NCBI RefSeq assembly: GCF_028401955.1
Contig: NZ_JAQOTJ010000016.1
Span: forward strand, 37,376 to 101,375
Direction: 5' to 3'
Source: Bacillus sp. BP-3
GTDB lineage: Bacteria > Bacillota > Bacilli > Bacillales > Bacillaceae_G
DNA length: 64,000 bases
Shown here: one piece after another, positions 56,059 through 63,927 of the stretch
Numbering within the stretch: the first letter of the stretch is position 1
Layout of the letters: each line of letters starts with the position of its first letter
Notes under the pieces: model-generated
Seen by the model: only the letters and a program-made list of their open reading frames with translations
The model's database searches: none
What the model was told of the DNA's origin: nothing
Program-made: the position numbers and the translations under genes

Positions 56059-56565
56059 ATGAATATTCGTGTATTAACAAAAGAAGATGCAAGTATATAT
56101 TTACAACTTTGCATAGAAGGATTAACTCAAAATCCAGAAGCATTTGGTTCCTCTTATGAAGATATTATGAAACAAAAAAATCCCGTTGCTGCCATTGCAA
56201 AACGGTTAGATAATCCTGAAAAATTTACGATAGGTGCTTTTCAAGAAGACGAATTAATCGGTATTGCCACTCTTGAAATAAAACCACTTGTCAAACAAGA
56301 GCATAAGGCGAAAATCGGCTCTGTATATGTTTCTCCAAAAGCACGTGGTCTTGGTGCTGGAAGAGCGCTAATTGAAACGATCATTGAAAATGCCCCAAGA
56401 TTAGATATAGAACAAATTATGCTTAATGTGGTTGCCGGAAATAAACCGGCAAAGAAACTATATGAATCACTGGGGTTCCAAACATTTGGTATAGAAGAAC
56501 GCGCTTTAAAATATAACGGACAATATTGGGATGAAGAACATATGATGTTATTTCTCAATGTTTAA
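56059..56565 (+). CDS. GNAT-family N-acetyltransferase, paralogue 1
   Basis: 168 residues. Acetyl-CoA binding motif A is VSPKARGLGAGRALIE (the R/Q-x-x-G-x-G/A pattern), motif B KLYESLGFQTFG. AGGAGG precedes the ATG at 56059. It is about 60 percent identical by eye to the product of 59809-60324. The acceptor is unknown; both resemble small-molecule or ribosomal-protein acetyltransferases. Single gene between repeat A6 and a terminator. Confidence 0.88.
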   Translation: MNIRVLTKEDASIYLQLCIEGLTQNPEAFGSSYEDIMKQKNPVAAIAKRLDNPEKFTIGAFQEDELIGIATLEIKPLVKQEHKAKIGSVYVSPKARGLGAGRALIETIIENAPRLDIEQIMLNVVAGNKPAKKLYESLGFQTFGIEERALKYNGQYWDEEHMMLFLNV

Positions 56566-56577
56566 AACTTCTTTTAA

Positions 56578-56620
56578 CATAAAAACACCCACTCTCCTGC
56601 AAATCTTGAAGTGGGTGTTT
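56578..56620 (+). terminator. Terminator of GNAT paralogue 1
   Basis: AAACACCCACT pairs with AGTGGGTGTTT. Confidence 0.85.
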
Positions 56621-56644
56621 CTCATGGATCATTATTTTCACATT

Positions 56645-56680
56645 ACAAAAGCCTCGCACAATAGGTGCGAGGCTTTTTAT
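56645..56680. terminator. Second hairpin, possible terminator of the 38-codon gene
   Basis: AAAAGCCTCGCAC pairs with GTGCGAGGCTTTT. It has T on both strands and suits the small minus-strand gene. Confidence 0.8.
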
Positions 56681-56700
56681 CTATAACAAATCAATTTATT

Positions 56701-56817
56701 TTATAACAACCAAAAAAACTTTCTAACACAAACGACGATAATCATCATTGACACCAAAATGCAGATTATAGCTACATTTCGTTCGTGTTTCTGCTTTTCA
56801 AGGTCTTTTTTGTTCAC
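56701..56817 (-). CDS. 38-residue single-pass membrane protein
   Basis: Start GTG at 56817 with AAGGGG 10 bases upstream. The product is MNKKDLEKQKHERNVA followed by a hydrophobic helix (IICILVSMMIIVVC) and the tail VRKFFWLL. A charged amphipathic head plus one membrane segment and the hairpin 21 bases after the stop argue for a true small protein. Family unknown; it might be a regulator of a membrane protein. Confidence 0.55.
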   Translation of the reverse strand: MNKKDLEKQKHERNVAIICILVSMMIIVVCVRKFFWLL

Positions 56818-57205
56818 TATCTAAATCCCCTTTTATCTACATTCAAAAAAAGTTGTGAGATAGAAATTTTTCTTATCCGATGCGAGGTGAATACGAAAAA
56901 CGTTCTCTATCTCACGTACACAATAGAATGGAATTTGTCATTTTGAAATCAAAATGACATGACGTTATGTCGCAACATAGGGTATTTTTGTGCTGCTACA
57001 TTGCTTATTATAAAAGAAAAATGTGCAAAAGTAGTGCATTTTTTATGGCAATTGTCCTTTTCTTTTCCATATGAACAGTGTTTTTTGTAAAGTTCATGTA
57101 GAATAATATAAAGGAAACTTCTATTCGTGAGAGTTTCACTCTCCTATCTTTTCCTTTTAACTCTTAATGCAGGATAAATAATGAAAACTTGAGGTGTACA
57201 TCGTT
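56818..57205. promoter_or_regulatory. Palindrome-rich region upstream of the two-component genes
   Basis: No gene. Perfect 10-bp arms GTGAGATAGA and TCTATCTCAC (56855-56864, 56906-56915) enclose 41 bases. A perfect palindrome, TGTCATTTTG-AAAT-CAAAATGACA in halves, spans 56936-56959, and GACAT-ATGTC arms follow (56956-56971). These are candidate operators or RNA structures; the response regulator gene begins at 57206. Confidence 0.5.
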
Positions 57206-57883
57206 ATGGCCAAACTATTATTAGTAGATGACGAAGAACGCATGCTTCGCTTATTAGATTTATTCTTAAGTCCACTTGGACATTTTTGTATGAAAGCAAC
57301 ATCAGGCCAAGAGGCACTTGATCTCGTTCAACAAAAAGAATTTGATCTTATTTTGTTAGACGTGATGATGCCAAATATGGACGGCTGGGAGGCTTGCTTT
57401 CAAATTCGACAAATCAGTAACGTCCCCATTATTATGCTAACAGCACGGAATCAAAATTATGACATGGTAAAAGGACTCACGTTAGGTGCTGATGACTATA
57501 TTACTAAACCATTTGATGAGCAAGTATTAATTGCTCGTATCGAAGCTGTACTCCGCCGTACGAAGAAAGAGGGATTTGTAAACTTTAACGGCATCGAATG
57601 GGATAAAACGAGACATACCGTAACTGTATATGATGAAAAACTCTCTCTCACGCCAATTGAATTTTCCTTACTCGGACTCTTTTTACAAAATATAAATCGT
57701 GCTTATAGCCGCGATGAGCTTATCGAAATTATTTGGGGATTTCAAACAGATATTGAATATCGTACCGTTGATTCTCACATTCGTAATATACGCGAAAAAC
57801 TTCGAAAAGCAGGATTTCCTATTGAAGAACACCTAGAAACTGTTTATAAAATAGGTTACAAATGGAAAAATGGCTCCTCATAA
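57206..57883 (+). CDS. OmpR/PhoB-family response regulator
   Basis: 225 residues from the ATG at 57206 (GAGGTG upstream). Receiver domain with the acidic pair DDEE (11-14), the phosphorylated Asp in LILLDVMMP, Thr in MLTARN and Lys in YITKPFD. A winged-helix DNA-binding domain follows (about 130-223) with LTPIEFSLLGLF and YRTVDSHIRNIREKL. It pairs with the histidine kinase at 58057, separated by a repeat of family B. The stimulus is not visible. Confidence 0.92.
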   Translation: MAKLLLVDDEERMLRLLDLFLSPLGHFCMKATSGQEALDLVQQKEFDLILLDVMMPNMDGWEACFQIRQISNVPIIMLTARNQNYDMVKGLTLGADDYITKPFDEQVLIARIEAVLRRTKKEGFVNFNGIEWDKTRHTVTVYDEKLSLTPIEFSLLGLFLQNINRAYSRDELIEIIWGFQTDIEYRTVDSHIRNIREKLRKAGFPIEEHLETVYKIGYKWKNGSS

Positions 57884-58040
57884 ATTAGAAAGGAAAACTT
57901 TCATCAGTGGGGATTCTTCTTTCCCCATTAATGATTGTCTGAACTACTCAGGCATATACTAGCAGTTTTTCTTCTATCTAAATTTGTTGTTTCGTCATAA
58001 CTTTACGATAGAGGTCTTACTGCCTGTTAGTACAGAAAAA
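57884..58040 (+). repeat. Repeat family B, diverged copy 5, between regulator and kinase genes
   Basis: AAAGGAAAACTTTCATCAGT, GGGGATTCTT and CTTTCCCCATTAATGAT correspond to the first stem, and GAGGTCTTACTGCCTGTTAG to the end of the repeat. It lies inside what is probably one operon. Confidence 0.55.
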
Positions 58041-58056
58041 AGGTTGTGAATCATTA

Positions 58057-59433
58057 ATGAATAAACTTTCTATAAAGCTTGGGACGTACTTTTTATTATT
58101 AGCTCTTTGCATTGAATCCGTACTATTTGTATCTTTTCATACAACACTGGCACAAATGCGTGTAGACGAAGAAACTACAGCCTTATTAGAAAAAGGAACT
58201 TGGTATCGTAATATTATTGAAAAACGCTATAGGGAAAGAATCTTTGAACGTGTAGCAGCGATGGAATCTAATTCGCCTTCTCATACAAAACTTGTCATAA
58301 CAGATGCAACAGGTCATATTATCGACTCTTCTGACCCTGTTACAGAAGATATGCGCAAACAACTTGAGAAAAAGATTACATACATTCCTAGAGATGGAAT
58401 GATCACAGAAGATCGTTGGAAAGAATCAAAATATATTTCAACAGCCAGCCCCATTGTAAAACATGGAGTCGTAATTGGCTATGTCCATATGTTTTTAGAA
58501 ACCGCATCTATAAAAATGATGATCTTTCGATTAACACAACAATTCGTTACCGTCGGTGCATTGACAGTAGCTCTTACAACAATTTTAGTATTTTTATTTT
58601 CAAGGGTTATTACAAATCCACTTATAAAAATGAAGCAGGCAACTGAAAAAATGATGAAACAAAATGAGCCCATTACATTAGGGATTAAAAGTAATGATGA
58701 ATTAGGAAGCTTAGCAAAAACAATCGAACAACTTTCTAGTGAGTTAACATATATGAAAAAAGAACGAAACGAGTTTCTCGCCAGCGTCGCACATGAATTA
58801 CTCACTCCGCTCACATATGTAAAAGGATACACAAAAGTTGCAAAAAGAGGGTCTTTATCTAAAGAGGAACGGGAAGAATATTTACAAATCATTGAAGAAG
58901 AAACAGAAAATATTACTGAACTCGTACAAGACTTATTTGAGCTTGCGCAGCTTGAACAACACCAATTTACGATAAAGAAACAATCAACCTTGCTGTTACC
59001 ATTTGCCGAGCGTATGGTTGAAAAAATAAAGCCATCTCTTAACAAGAAAGAAATGGATATCTCTTTATATTGCCAAGAAGATTTATACGCCTGCATCGAT
59101 GACCGCCGTATGGAGCAAGTCATGCTAAATTTATTACATAATGCACATCAGCATTCTCATGAAAATTCTCATATTACAGTACTAGTATTAAAAAAAGAGC
59201 ATACTTTTCTTATACAAGTGCAAGATGAAGGGGAAGGAATTCCAAGTGAAGACATACCACATATTTTTGACCGCTTCTATCGAGTTGATAAATCCAGAAC
59301 ACGAGCAACTGGCGGAAAAGGTATTGGTTTAGCTGTTGCAAAAGAAATTATAGAATTGCATGGTGGTTCCATACAAGTAACAAGCGAGGTCGGAGTTGGA
59401 ACTACATTTACTATAGAATTACCTTTTAAATAG
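58057..59433 (+). CDS. Sensor histidine kinase
   Basis: 458 residues. Membrane segments at about 10-30 and 155-182 enclose an extracellular sensor domain of about 125 residues. A HAMP domain (180-235), then the H-box SVAHELLTPLTYVKGY (the usual Arg of HELRTP is Leu here), the N-box MLNLLHNAHQHS, the G1 box VQDEGEGIP, the F box FDRFYRVDKSR and the G2 box GGKGIGLAVAKEI. It would phosphorylate the regulator encoded at 57206. The ligand is unknown. Confidence 0.92.
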   Translation: MNKLSIKLGTYFLLLALCIESVLFVSFHTTLAQMRVDEETTALLEKGTWYRNIIEKRYRERIFERVAAMESNSPSHTKLVITDATGHIIDSSDPVTEDMRKQLEKKITYIPRDGMITEDRWKESKYISTASPIVKHGVVIGYVHMFLETASIKMMIFRLTQQFVTVGALTVALTTILVFLFSRVITNPLIKMKQATEKMMKQNEPITLGIKSNDELGSLAKTIEQLSSELTYMKKERNEFLASVAHELLTPLTYVKGYTKVAKRGSLSKEEREEYLQIIEEETENITELVQDLFELAQLEQHQFTIKKQSTLLLPFAERMVEKIKPSLNKKEMDISLYCQEDLYACIDDRRMEQVMLNLLHNAHQHSHENSHITVLVLKKEHTFLIQVQDEGEGIPSEDIPHIFDRFYRVDKSRTRATGGKGIGLAVAKEIIELHGGSIQVTSEVGVGTTFTIELPFK

Positions 59434-59437
59434 CTAT

Positions 59438-59630
59438 TTATATATAAATACAAATTGAAAAAACGACATATAAACCCTTTTCTTTTTAGATGAGCAAGAG
59501 CATCTGGCCGTGCCATAGTAGCGGTCAGTTCCTTTTTCTGCCACAGGCCATGTTGTAAGCAAAAGGAGCAAGCAAGTACTGGATACTTGTTTCTCCGTAA
59601 GTGCAGTTTTATGTAGAAATATTAAAACAG
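59438..59630 (+). repeat. Repeat family A, copy 7
   Basis: Forward: TTATATATAAATACAAATTG and AAAAAACGACATATAAACCC, the core ATCTGGCCGTGCC then GCGGTCAG, and a diverged right end at GCAGTTTTATGTAGAAATAT. It abuts repeat copy B6. Confidence 0.75.
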
Positions 59631-59727
59631 TTTATCCCGCATTAACGGGCAGTAAAAGCCCGATTGGTGAGGGCTAATAATCAGTGGGGGATGAAGAAAA
59701 CCCCCACTGATTAAAGTTTCACTTTAT
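59631..59727 (-). repeat. Repeat family B, copy 6 (reverse, compact form)
   Basis: On the minus strand it reads AAAGTGAAACTTTAATCAGT, the stem AATCAGTGGG with CCCACTGATT, TAGCCCTCACCAATCGGGC, and GCCCGTTAATGCGGGATAAA at the end. This form most resembles bcr1 of the B. cereus group as I recall it. The 80 bases after it lead to the second GNAT gene. Confidence 0.7.
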
Positions 59728-59808
59728 ATATCGAGCCTATTTTTTGAAAGTATTATGATTTTAATATAAAATATAACATTACCACCAAAGAATTGGAGGA
59801 TGACACAG

Positions 59809-60324
59809 TTGGAAATTCGTGTATTAACAAAAAAAGATGCAGAAATTTACTTAGCACTTCGCGTCGAGGGATTAAAACAAAATCCAGAAGCGTTCAGTTC
59901 TTCTTATGAAGATCTTATTAATAAGGAAGATCCTGTTGAATATAAAGCGCAAATATTAGACCAAAACGAAAATTACACGCTTGGTGCTTTTAAAGACAAC
60001 GATTTAGTTGGCGTTGCAACTTTAGAAACAAAATCATTTTTAAAACAAGAACATAAAGCAAAAATTGGTTCTGTTTACGTCTCTCCAAAGGCGCGCGGAA
60101 TGGGTGCTGGGAAGGCGCTTATGCAAGCAGCAATTGAAAAAGCAAAAGAGTTAGAAGTAGAACAACTTATGCTTGATGTTGTCGTTGGCAATGAAGGTGC
60201 AAAAAAGCTCTACGAATCGTTAGGCTTTAAAACTTTTGGCGTACAAGAGCGTTCGTTAAAATATAATGACCAATATTGGGACGAAGAGCATATGGTTTTA
60301 TTTTTACATGGAGAAAACAAATAG
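59809..60324 (+). CDS. GNAT-family N-acetyltransferase, paralogue 2
   Basis: 171 residues from TTG at 59809. The GGAGG touches the in-frame ATG at 59800, which is too close to use, while the TTG is 9 bases away; a TTG start also aligns the protein with paralogue 1 (MNIRVLTKEDA versus MEIRVLTKKDA). The acetyl-CoA motif is VSPKARGMGAGKALMQ and there is KLYESLGFKTFGV. Same family and likely acceptor type as the gene at 56059. Confidence 0.88.
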   Translation: MEIRVLTKKDAEIYLALRVEGLKQNPEAFSSSYEDLINKEDPVEYKAQILDQNENYTLGAFKDNDLVGVATLETKSFLKQEHKAKIGSVYVSPKARGMGAGKALMQAAIEKAKELEVEQLMLDVVVGNEGAKKLYESLGFKTFGVQERSLKYNDQYWDEEHMVLFLHGENK

Positions 60325-60352
60325 AGAAAAGGGATCCCCCTTTTCTCTATTT
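60321..60352. terminator. Bidirectional terminator
   Basis: A perfect 13-bp stem ATAGAGAAAAGGG with CCCTTTTCTCTAT. Confidence 0.92.
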
Positions 60353-60357
60353 TCATT

Positions 60358-61092
60358 TTAATTTGTCTTTTGTTCTAAATCATGTAATGTTTGCATTAAC
60401 TGATCATTTAAATTCCCAAGCGTTTGTTTATCAAGAGGACTTACTTGAGATCCTGCCACTTCTGGATTCAAAGACTTTTCAATCTGCTCATAGAGCTCTG
60501 GGTATCGTGGTTTTACTCCATCCTCAAATGTTTTCCAAATCTCTTCTAATTTCGGACCAATCTCTTTTACTTTCTTTTCATCCCCTGCATTGATTGCTTG
60601 TTTTAATTCATCCGTTTTTGTAAGCAGCTTTGAAACCCCAGCTTTAACTTGGTCGACAGGAATGAGTTTCTCTGAAATCTGATATAAAACATCAATCAAC
60701 TGGTTATCTAATTTTAAAAGTGTATCTTTATCAATCGTACTTGCCTTCGATCCTGCTACGATTGGATCAAGGTATTTTTCTACTTGTGCATATTGATCAG
60801 GGTATTGTGATTTCACACCATCTTCAAATTTCCCCCAACTCTCTTCAAGTTTTGGACCAAACTCTTTAATTTTTGCTTCATCATTCGCATTAATGCCTTT
60901 CTTTAGCTGTTTAGCATCATGCAGTAAATTTGCAGTCCCATCTTTCACATTTGTTGCAGTAGTTTGCTCTTTACCTTTCGATTGCTCTGTAGCCTTAGAT
61001 GCACTAGATGCAGAATGATTATCTGAACTACAACCAGCTAGAGCTAATGTGCCCGTCATGGCTACTGCCGCAATGATTTTCATAGTTTTCAT
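60358..61092 (-). CDS. Lipoprotein with two tandem repeats, partner of the FTR1 permease
   Basis: 244 residues, the lipoprotein signal ending at LALAGC (Cys21), a Ser/Lys-rich linker, then two repeats of about 80 residues (52-140 and 155-240). Each has GPKLEESWGKFEDGVK or GPKLEEIWKTFEDGVK followed by YPDQYAQVEKYLDP or YPELYEQIEKSLNP. The W-x-x-x-E-x-x-V pattern also occurs twice in the N-terminal ectodomain of the FTR1 permease encoded just upstream. The gene is the second of a Fur-controlled operon (56-base gap, AGGAGG before the ATG). An iron-capture role is inferred. Confidence 0.75.
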   Translation of the reverse strand: MKTMKIIAAVAMTGTLALAGCSSDNHSASSASKATEQSKGKEQTTATNVKDGTANLLHDAKQLKKGINANDEAKIKEFGPKLEESWGKFEDGVKSQYPDQYAQVEKYLDPIVAGSKASTIDKDTLLKLDNQLIDVLYQISEKLIPVDQVKAGVSKLLTKTDELKQAINAGDEKKVKEIGPKLEEIWKTFEDGVKPRYPELYEQIEKSLNPEVAGSQVSPLDKQTLGNLNDQLMQTLHDLEQKTN

Positions 61093-61148
61093 AAAATGTA
61101 TTCCTCCTGATATTTGAAATATGTTATTTTAATTGGACATTGTTTTCT

Positions 61149-62597
61149 TTATGATTTGATTCGTTTCCACATGAAAGCCCCAACAGCTAATAAGAGTAAA
61201 CAGATTTGCGGCACCGCACTTTGCCAAGATGGATAAAATCCTAAGAAATCAATACTCGGCAAGTTAGGAGCTGTTGTAGACGGTAAAGAACCTGCAAGCT
61301 GAAGGCTATGAATACCGAGTCCTGTAAATTTGAAGCATAAATAGAAAACAATTAAACTTGATACTAAGAAAAACGGCCTCATCGGTAACTTAACACCGAT
61401 AACAAGCATGAAATAAGCAATAATAGCCAAGATACCGAGACCAATCAAAATACCAATTAGTAACTGTTGAAAACTAATCTGATTCACCATACCAATAACA
61501 AAAAGTACAGTCTCTGTTCCCTCACGAAAAACGGCTAGGAATGATAACACACCGAGAGAAATCATACGTCCCGTATCTAACGCCGACTGACTTTTGTTAT
61601 GAATATACTGATTCCACTCTGCAATATTTGATTTACTATGCAACCAGTAACTCATGTAAAGAAGCATGATAGCTGCCACAATCGCAGTCCATCCTGAGAT
61701 TAGGAAATTATTCTGACCGAAAGCACCCGATGTAAAAACAAATTTAACAATGACTGCTAGCACAGCGCTCAAAACGAAACCGACTGAAACACCGCTCCAA
61801 ATCCACCCTTTCCCCTGTCCGCCATTAGATTTTTTCACAAAGGTTAAGAGCGCACCTACAACGAGTAATGCTTCTAGCCCCTCACGAATCGGTATCATTG
61901 CAGCATCCCAAATTGTATAGCTAGTTTTAGTCGCAAGTGGCACCAAATATGCAATCATCTTATCGAGTAACTGAGCAGCACCCTTATAATTACCTTCAGA
62001 AATCATTGCATTCACTGTAACCATATCTCGTTCCGTATCGTTATATACTGTAGCCGATTGTGCCACAACAGTTCCTTCGATGCTGAGCCATGATTCTCGA
62101 ACTTTTGTAATATGGGCTAGAGACGACTGTTGATTGCTATTTTGCACTTTTTCTTTTGTCTCTTGCAACATCACAATAAAATCAGAAAGTGTAATGTTTT
62201 GTTTATGAAATCCATTGCCTTTCGTATATTGACCATGAATAAATTTTTCGTTGACACTTTGAAGACCTTGCAGTGCCTTCACAACATCTTGTTGTTTGTT
62301 CTGTATAAAAGCATATTGTACTTGACCCATATTTGACTCAATATCGCTATATGCCTGAGCTGAATCCGCCTTCACAGAACTCTCAATTTCAAGCCAAGTA
62401 TCATTAAATTTCTGATAGACTGTCTGTGCTTCTACTAGATTACCTTGCTGTGCAATTGTTACTGCTTGATTAACGTATTGCTCTGCCTTACTCATGTTCT
62501 CTGTTCCCTGACTTGCAGCCAAACTAGTAAGCGGTTTCGTCAAAGTTAGTAATAAAAGAAAAATGAAGAAAGTAGAATAGCTAATTCGCCTAAACAT
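61149..62597 (-). CDS. FTR1/EfeU-family iron permease with extracellular N-terminal domain
   Basis: 482 residues. A signal or first membrane segment (8-28), an extracellular helical domain (30-225) holding two W-x-x-x-E-x-x-V repeats, then about seven membrane segments. The iron-conducting REGLE (about 236) and REGTE (about 358) motifs are both intact. Such permeases import iron, usually with partners that oxidise or bind it. No EfeO/EfeB genes are next to it; a lipoprotein follows instead. A perfect Fur box lies 35 bases upstream. Confidence 0.92.
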   Translation of the reverse strand: MFRRISYSTFFIFLLLLTLTKPLTSLAASQGTENMSKAEQYVNQAVTIAQQGNLVEAQTVYQKFNDTWLEIESSVKADSAQAYSDIESNMGQVQYAFIQNKQQDVVKALQGLQSVNEKFIHGQYTKGNGFHKQNITLSDFIVMLQETKEKVQNSNQQSSLAHITKVRESWLSIEGTVVAQSATVYNDTERDMVTVNAMISEGNYKGAAQLLDKMIAYLVPLATKTSYTIWDAAMIPIREGLEALLVVGALLTFVKKSNGGQGKGWIWSGVSVGFVLSAVLAVIVKFVFTSGAFGQNNFLISGWTAIVAAIMLLYMSYWLHSKSNIAEWNQYIHNKSQSALDTGRMISLGVLSFLAVFREGTETVLFVIGMVNQISFQQLLIGILIGLGILAIIAYFMLVIGVKLPMRPFFLVSSLIVFYLCFKFTGLGIHSLQLAGSLPSTTAPNLPSIDFLGFYPSWQSAVPQICLLLLAVGAFMWKRIKS

Positions 62598-62631
62598 ATC
62601 ATCAACTCCATAATCATTTCCATTAATTAAC

Positions 62632-62646
62632 TGATAATAATTATCA
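62632..62646. promoter_or_regulatory. Perfect Fur box of the iron permease operon
   Basis: TGATAATAATTATCA matches the 7-1-7 Fur consensus at all positions, and further overlapping half-sites (TGATTGTTATTATCAG) extend it to about 62676. Confidence 0.88.
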
Positions 62647-62699
62647 TTATTATCACAACTGATTGTTATTATCAGTTACAACTGCTATTCTGTCAATGG

Positions 62700-62860
62700 T
62701 ATAATATTACTGTTTGTTCTAAAGATATAGATGATTCGATTTAACGGCATTTCACGTAAAATAAACCTTTAAAATAAGATTATGAATTCATATAAATTTA
62801 TGAACTGAATGATTACAGTCATCCAGAAAATCAAATATTATAATCTTCATCCAAATGAAA
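62700..62860. other. AT-rich intergenic region upstream of the Fur box
   Basis: No gene seen; it separates the iron operon promoter from the end of the MocR fragment. Confidence 0.4.
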
Positions 62861-62861
62861 A

Positions 62862-62908
62862 TAAAGACAACCTAGAACTCAGGAAATAAAGTTTTAGATT
62901 GTCTTTTA
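62862..62908 (-). terminator. Terminator downstream of the MocR-type gene
   Basis: The minus strand reads AAAGACAATCTAAAAC, loop, GTTCTAGGTTGTCTTT, with T following. Confidence 0.7.
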
Positions 62909-62971
62909 TCTATTTATGGATATATGAATCAGTTACTATTCAAATCAAGTCCCATTTAACTCATTCCTTCT

Positions 62972-63927
62972 TTAATCAAACCATGCCTTTGCCAACAGTT
63001 GAACTGCTTCCTTAATTTCTTCCTCAGATAAAATCGCAAAGCCAAGCAAGATTGTTTTATTATCAGCTTTCATCTCATCATAGTACATAGAAACTGGATA
63101 TACTTTTATACTATATGCTGCCGCTTTCTCAATAAGCTCTTGCTCTGTCATACCATTATTTACTCGTAATAATATATGCAGCCCCGAATCTTGGCCAATT
63201 ATTTCTACGCATTTCGGGAAATATGTTGAAATTGCAGAAACCAATGTATCCCTCTTCTTCCGATACACAACTCTCATTTTATGAATATGCTTTTCCCAAT
63301 GTCCACCTTCGAGAAATCGTTCCACAATCTCTTGATCAATGCGCGATACAGTCTGCGTATAAAATAAATATTCTTTTCGATATACTTCAATAAGTGTTTT
63401 TGGAAGCACCATATAACTCATACGTAACGATGGAAGTAATGCTTTTGAAAAAGTACTCATATAAATAACCTTTCCATTTGTATCTAACCCTTGGAGAGCT
63501 GGAATTGGTTTCCCTGAATATCGAAATTCACTATCATAATCATCTTCTACAATATAACGCCCTTCTTTTTTCTCTGCCCAATGCAAGAGCTGCATTCTTC
63601 TCGAAACCGGCATAATCATTCCGCATGGAAATTGATGAGATGGTGTCACAAATACCACATTTGCATCACTTTCTTCTAAACTCGAAATCATAATCCCATT
63701 TTCATCAAGCGGCAGCATTTTCACATGTTCTGTCCCTTTTTCACACGTAACCATTTTCCAGTGGTATCCTGGATTCTCTACTGCAAATGCACTCTCTTTT
63801 AACAATTGAAATAGCATTCTTATTAAATATTGCGTTCCTGCCCCAATGATAATTTGACTTGGTGAACATTGTACACCGCGTGATTCATACATGTATTGCG
63901 CAATTTCTTTTCTTAATCCAAATTATT
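62972..63927 (-). pseudogene. MocR/PdxR-type regulator, C-terminal aminotransferase-like part, interrupted
   Basis: The open frame (first ATG at 63892, with in-frame FGLRKEIAQY before it) encodes a fold-type I PLP domain: SPSQIIIGAGTQYLIRMLFQ, PGYHWKMV, VTPSHQFPCGMIMP, EDDYDSEFRYSG and the Schiff-base Lys in STFSKALLPSLRMSY. Full proteins of this family have about 460-480 residues with an N-terminal GntR-type winged helix; that part is missing. The frame meets TAA at 63923-63925 and the sequence beyond looks like the 3' end of a group II intron. Whether the gene still works depends on splicing. Confidence 0.72.
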
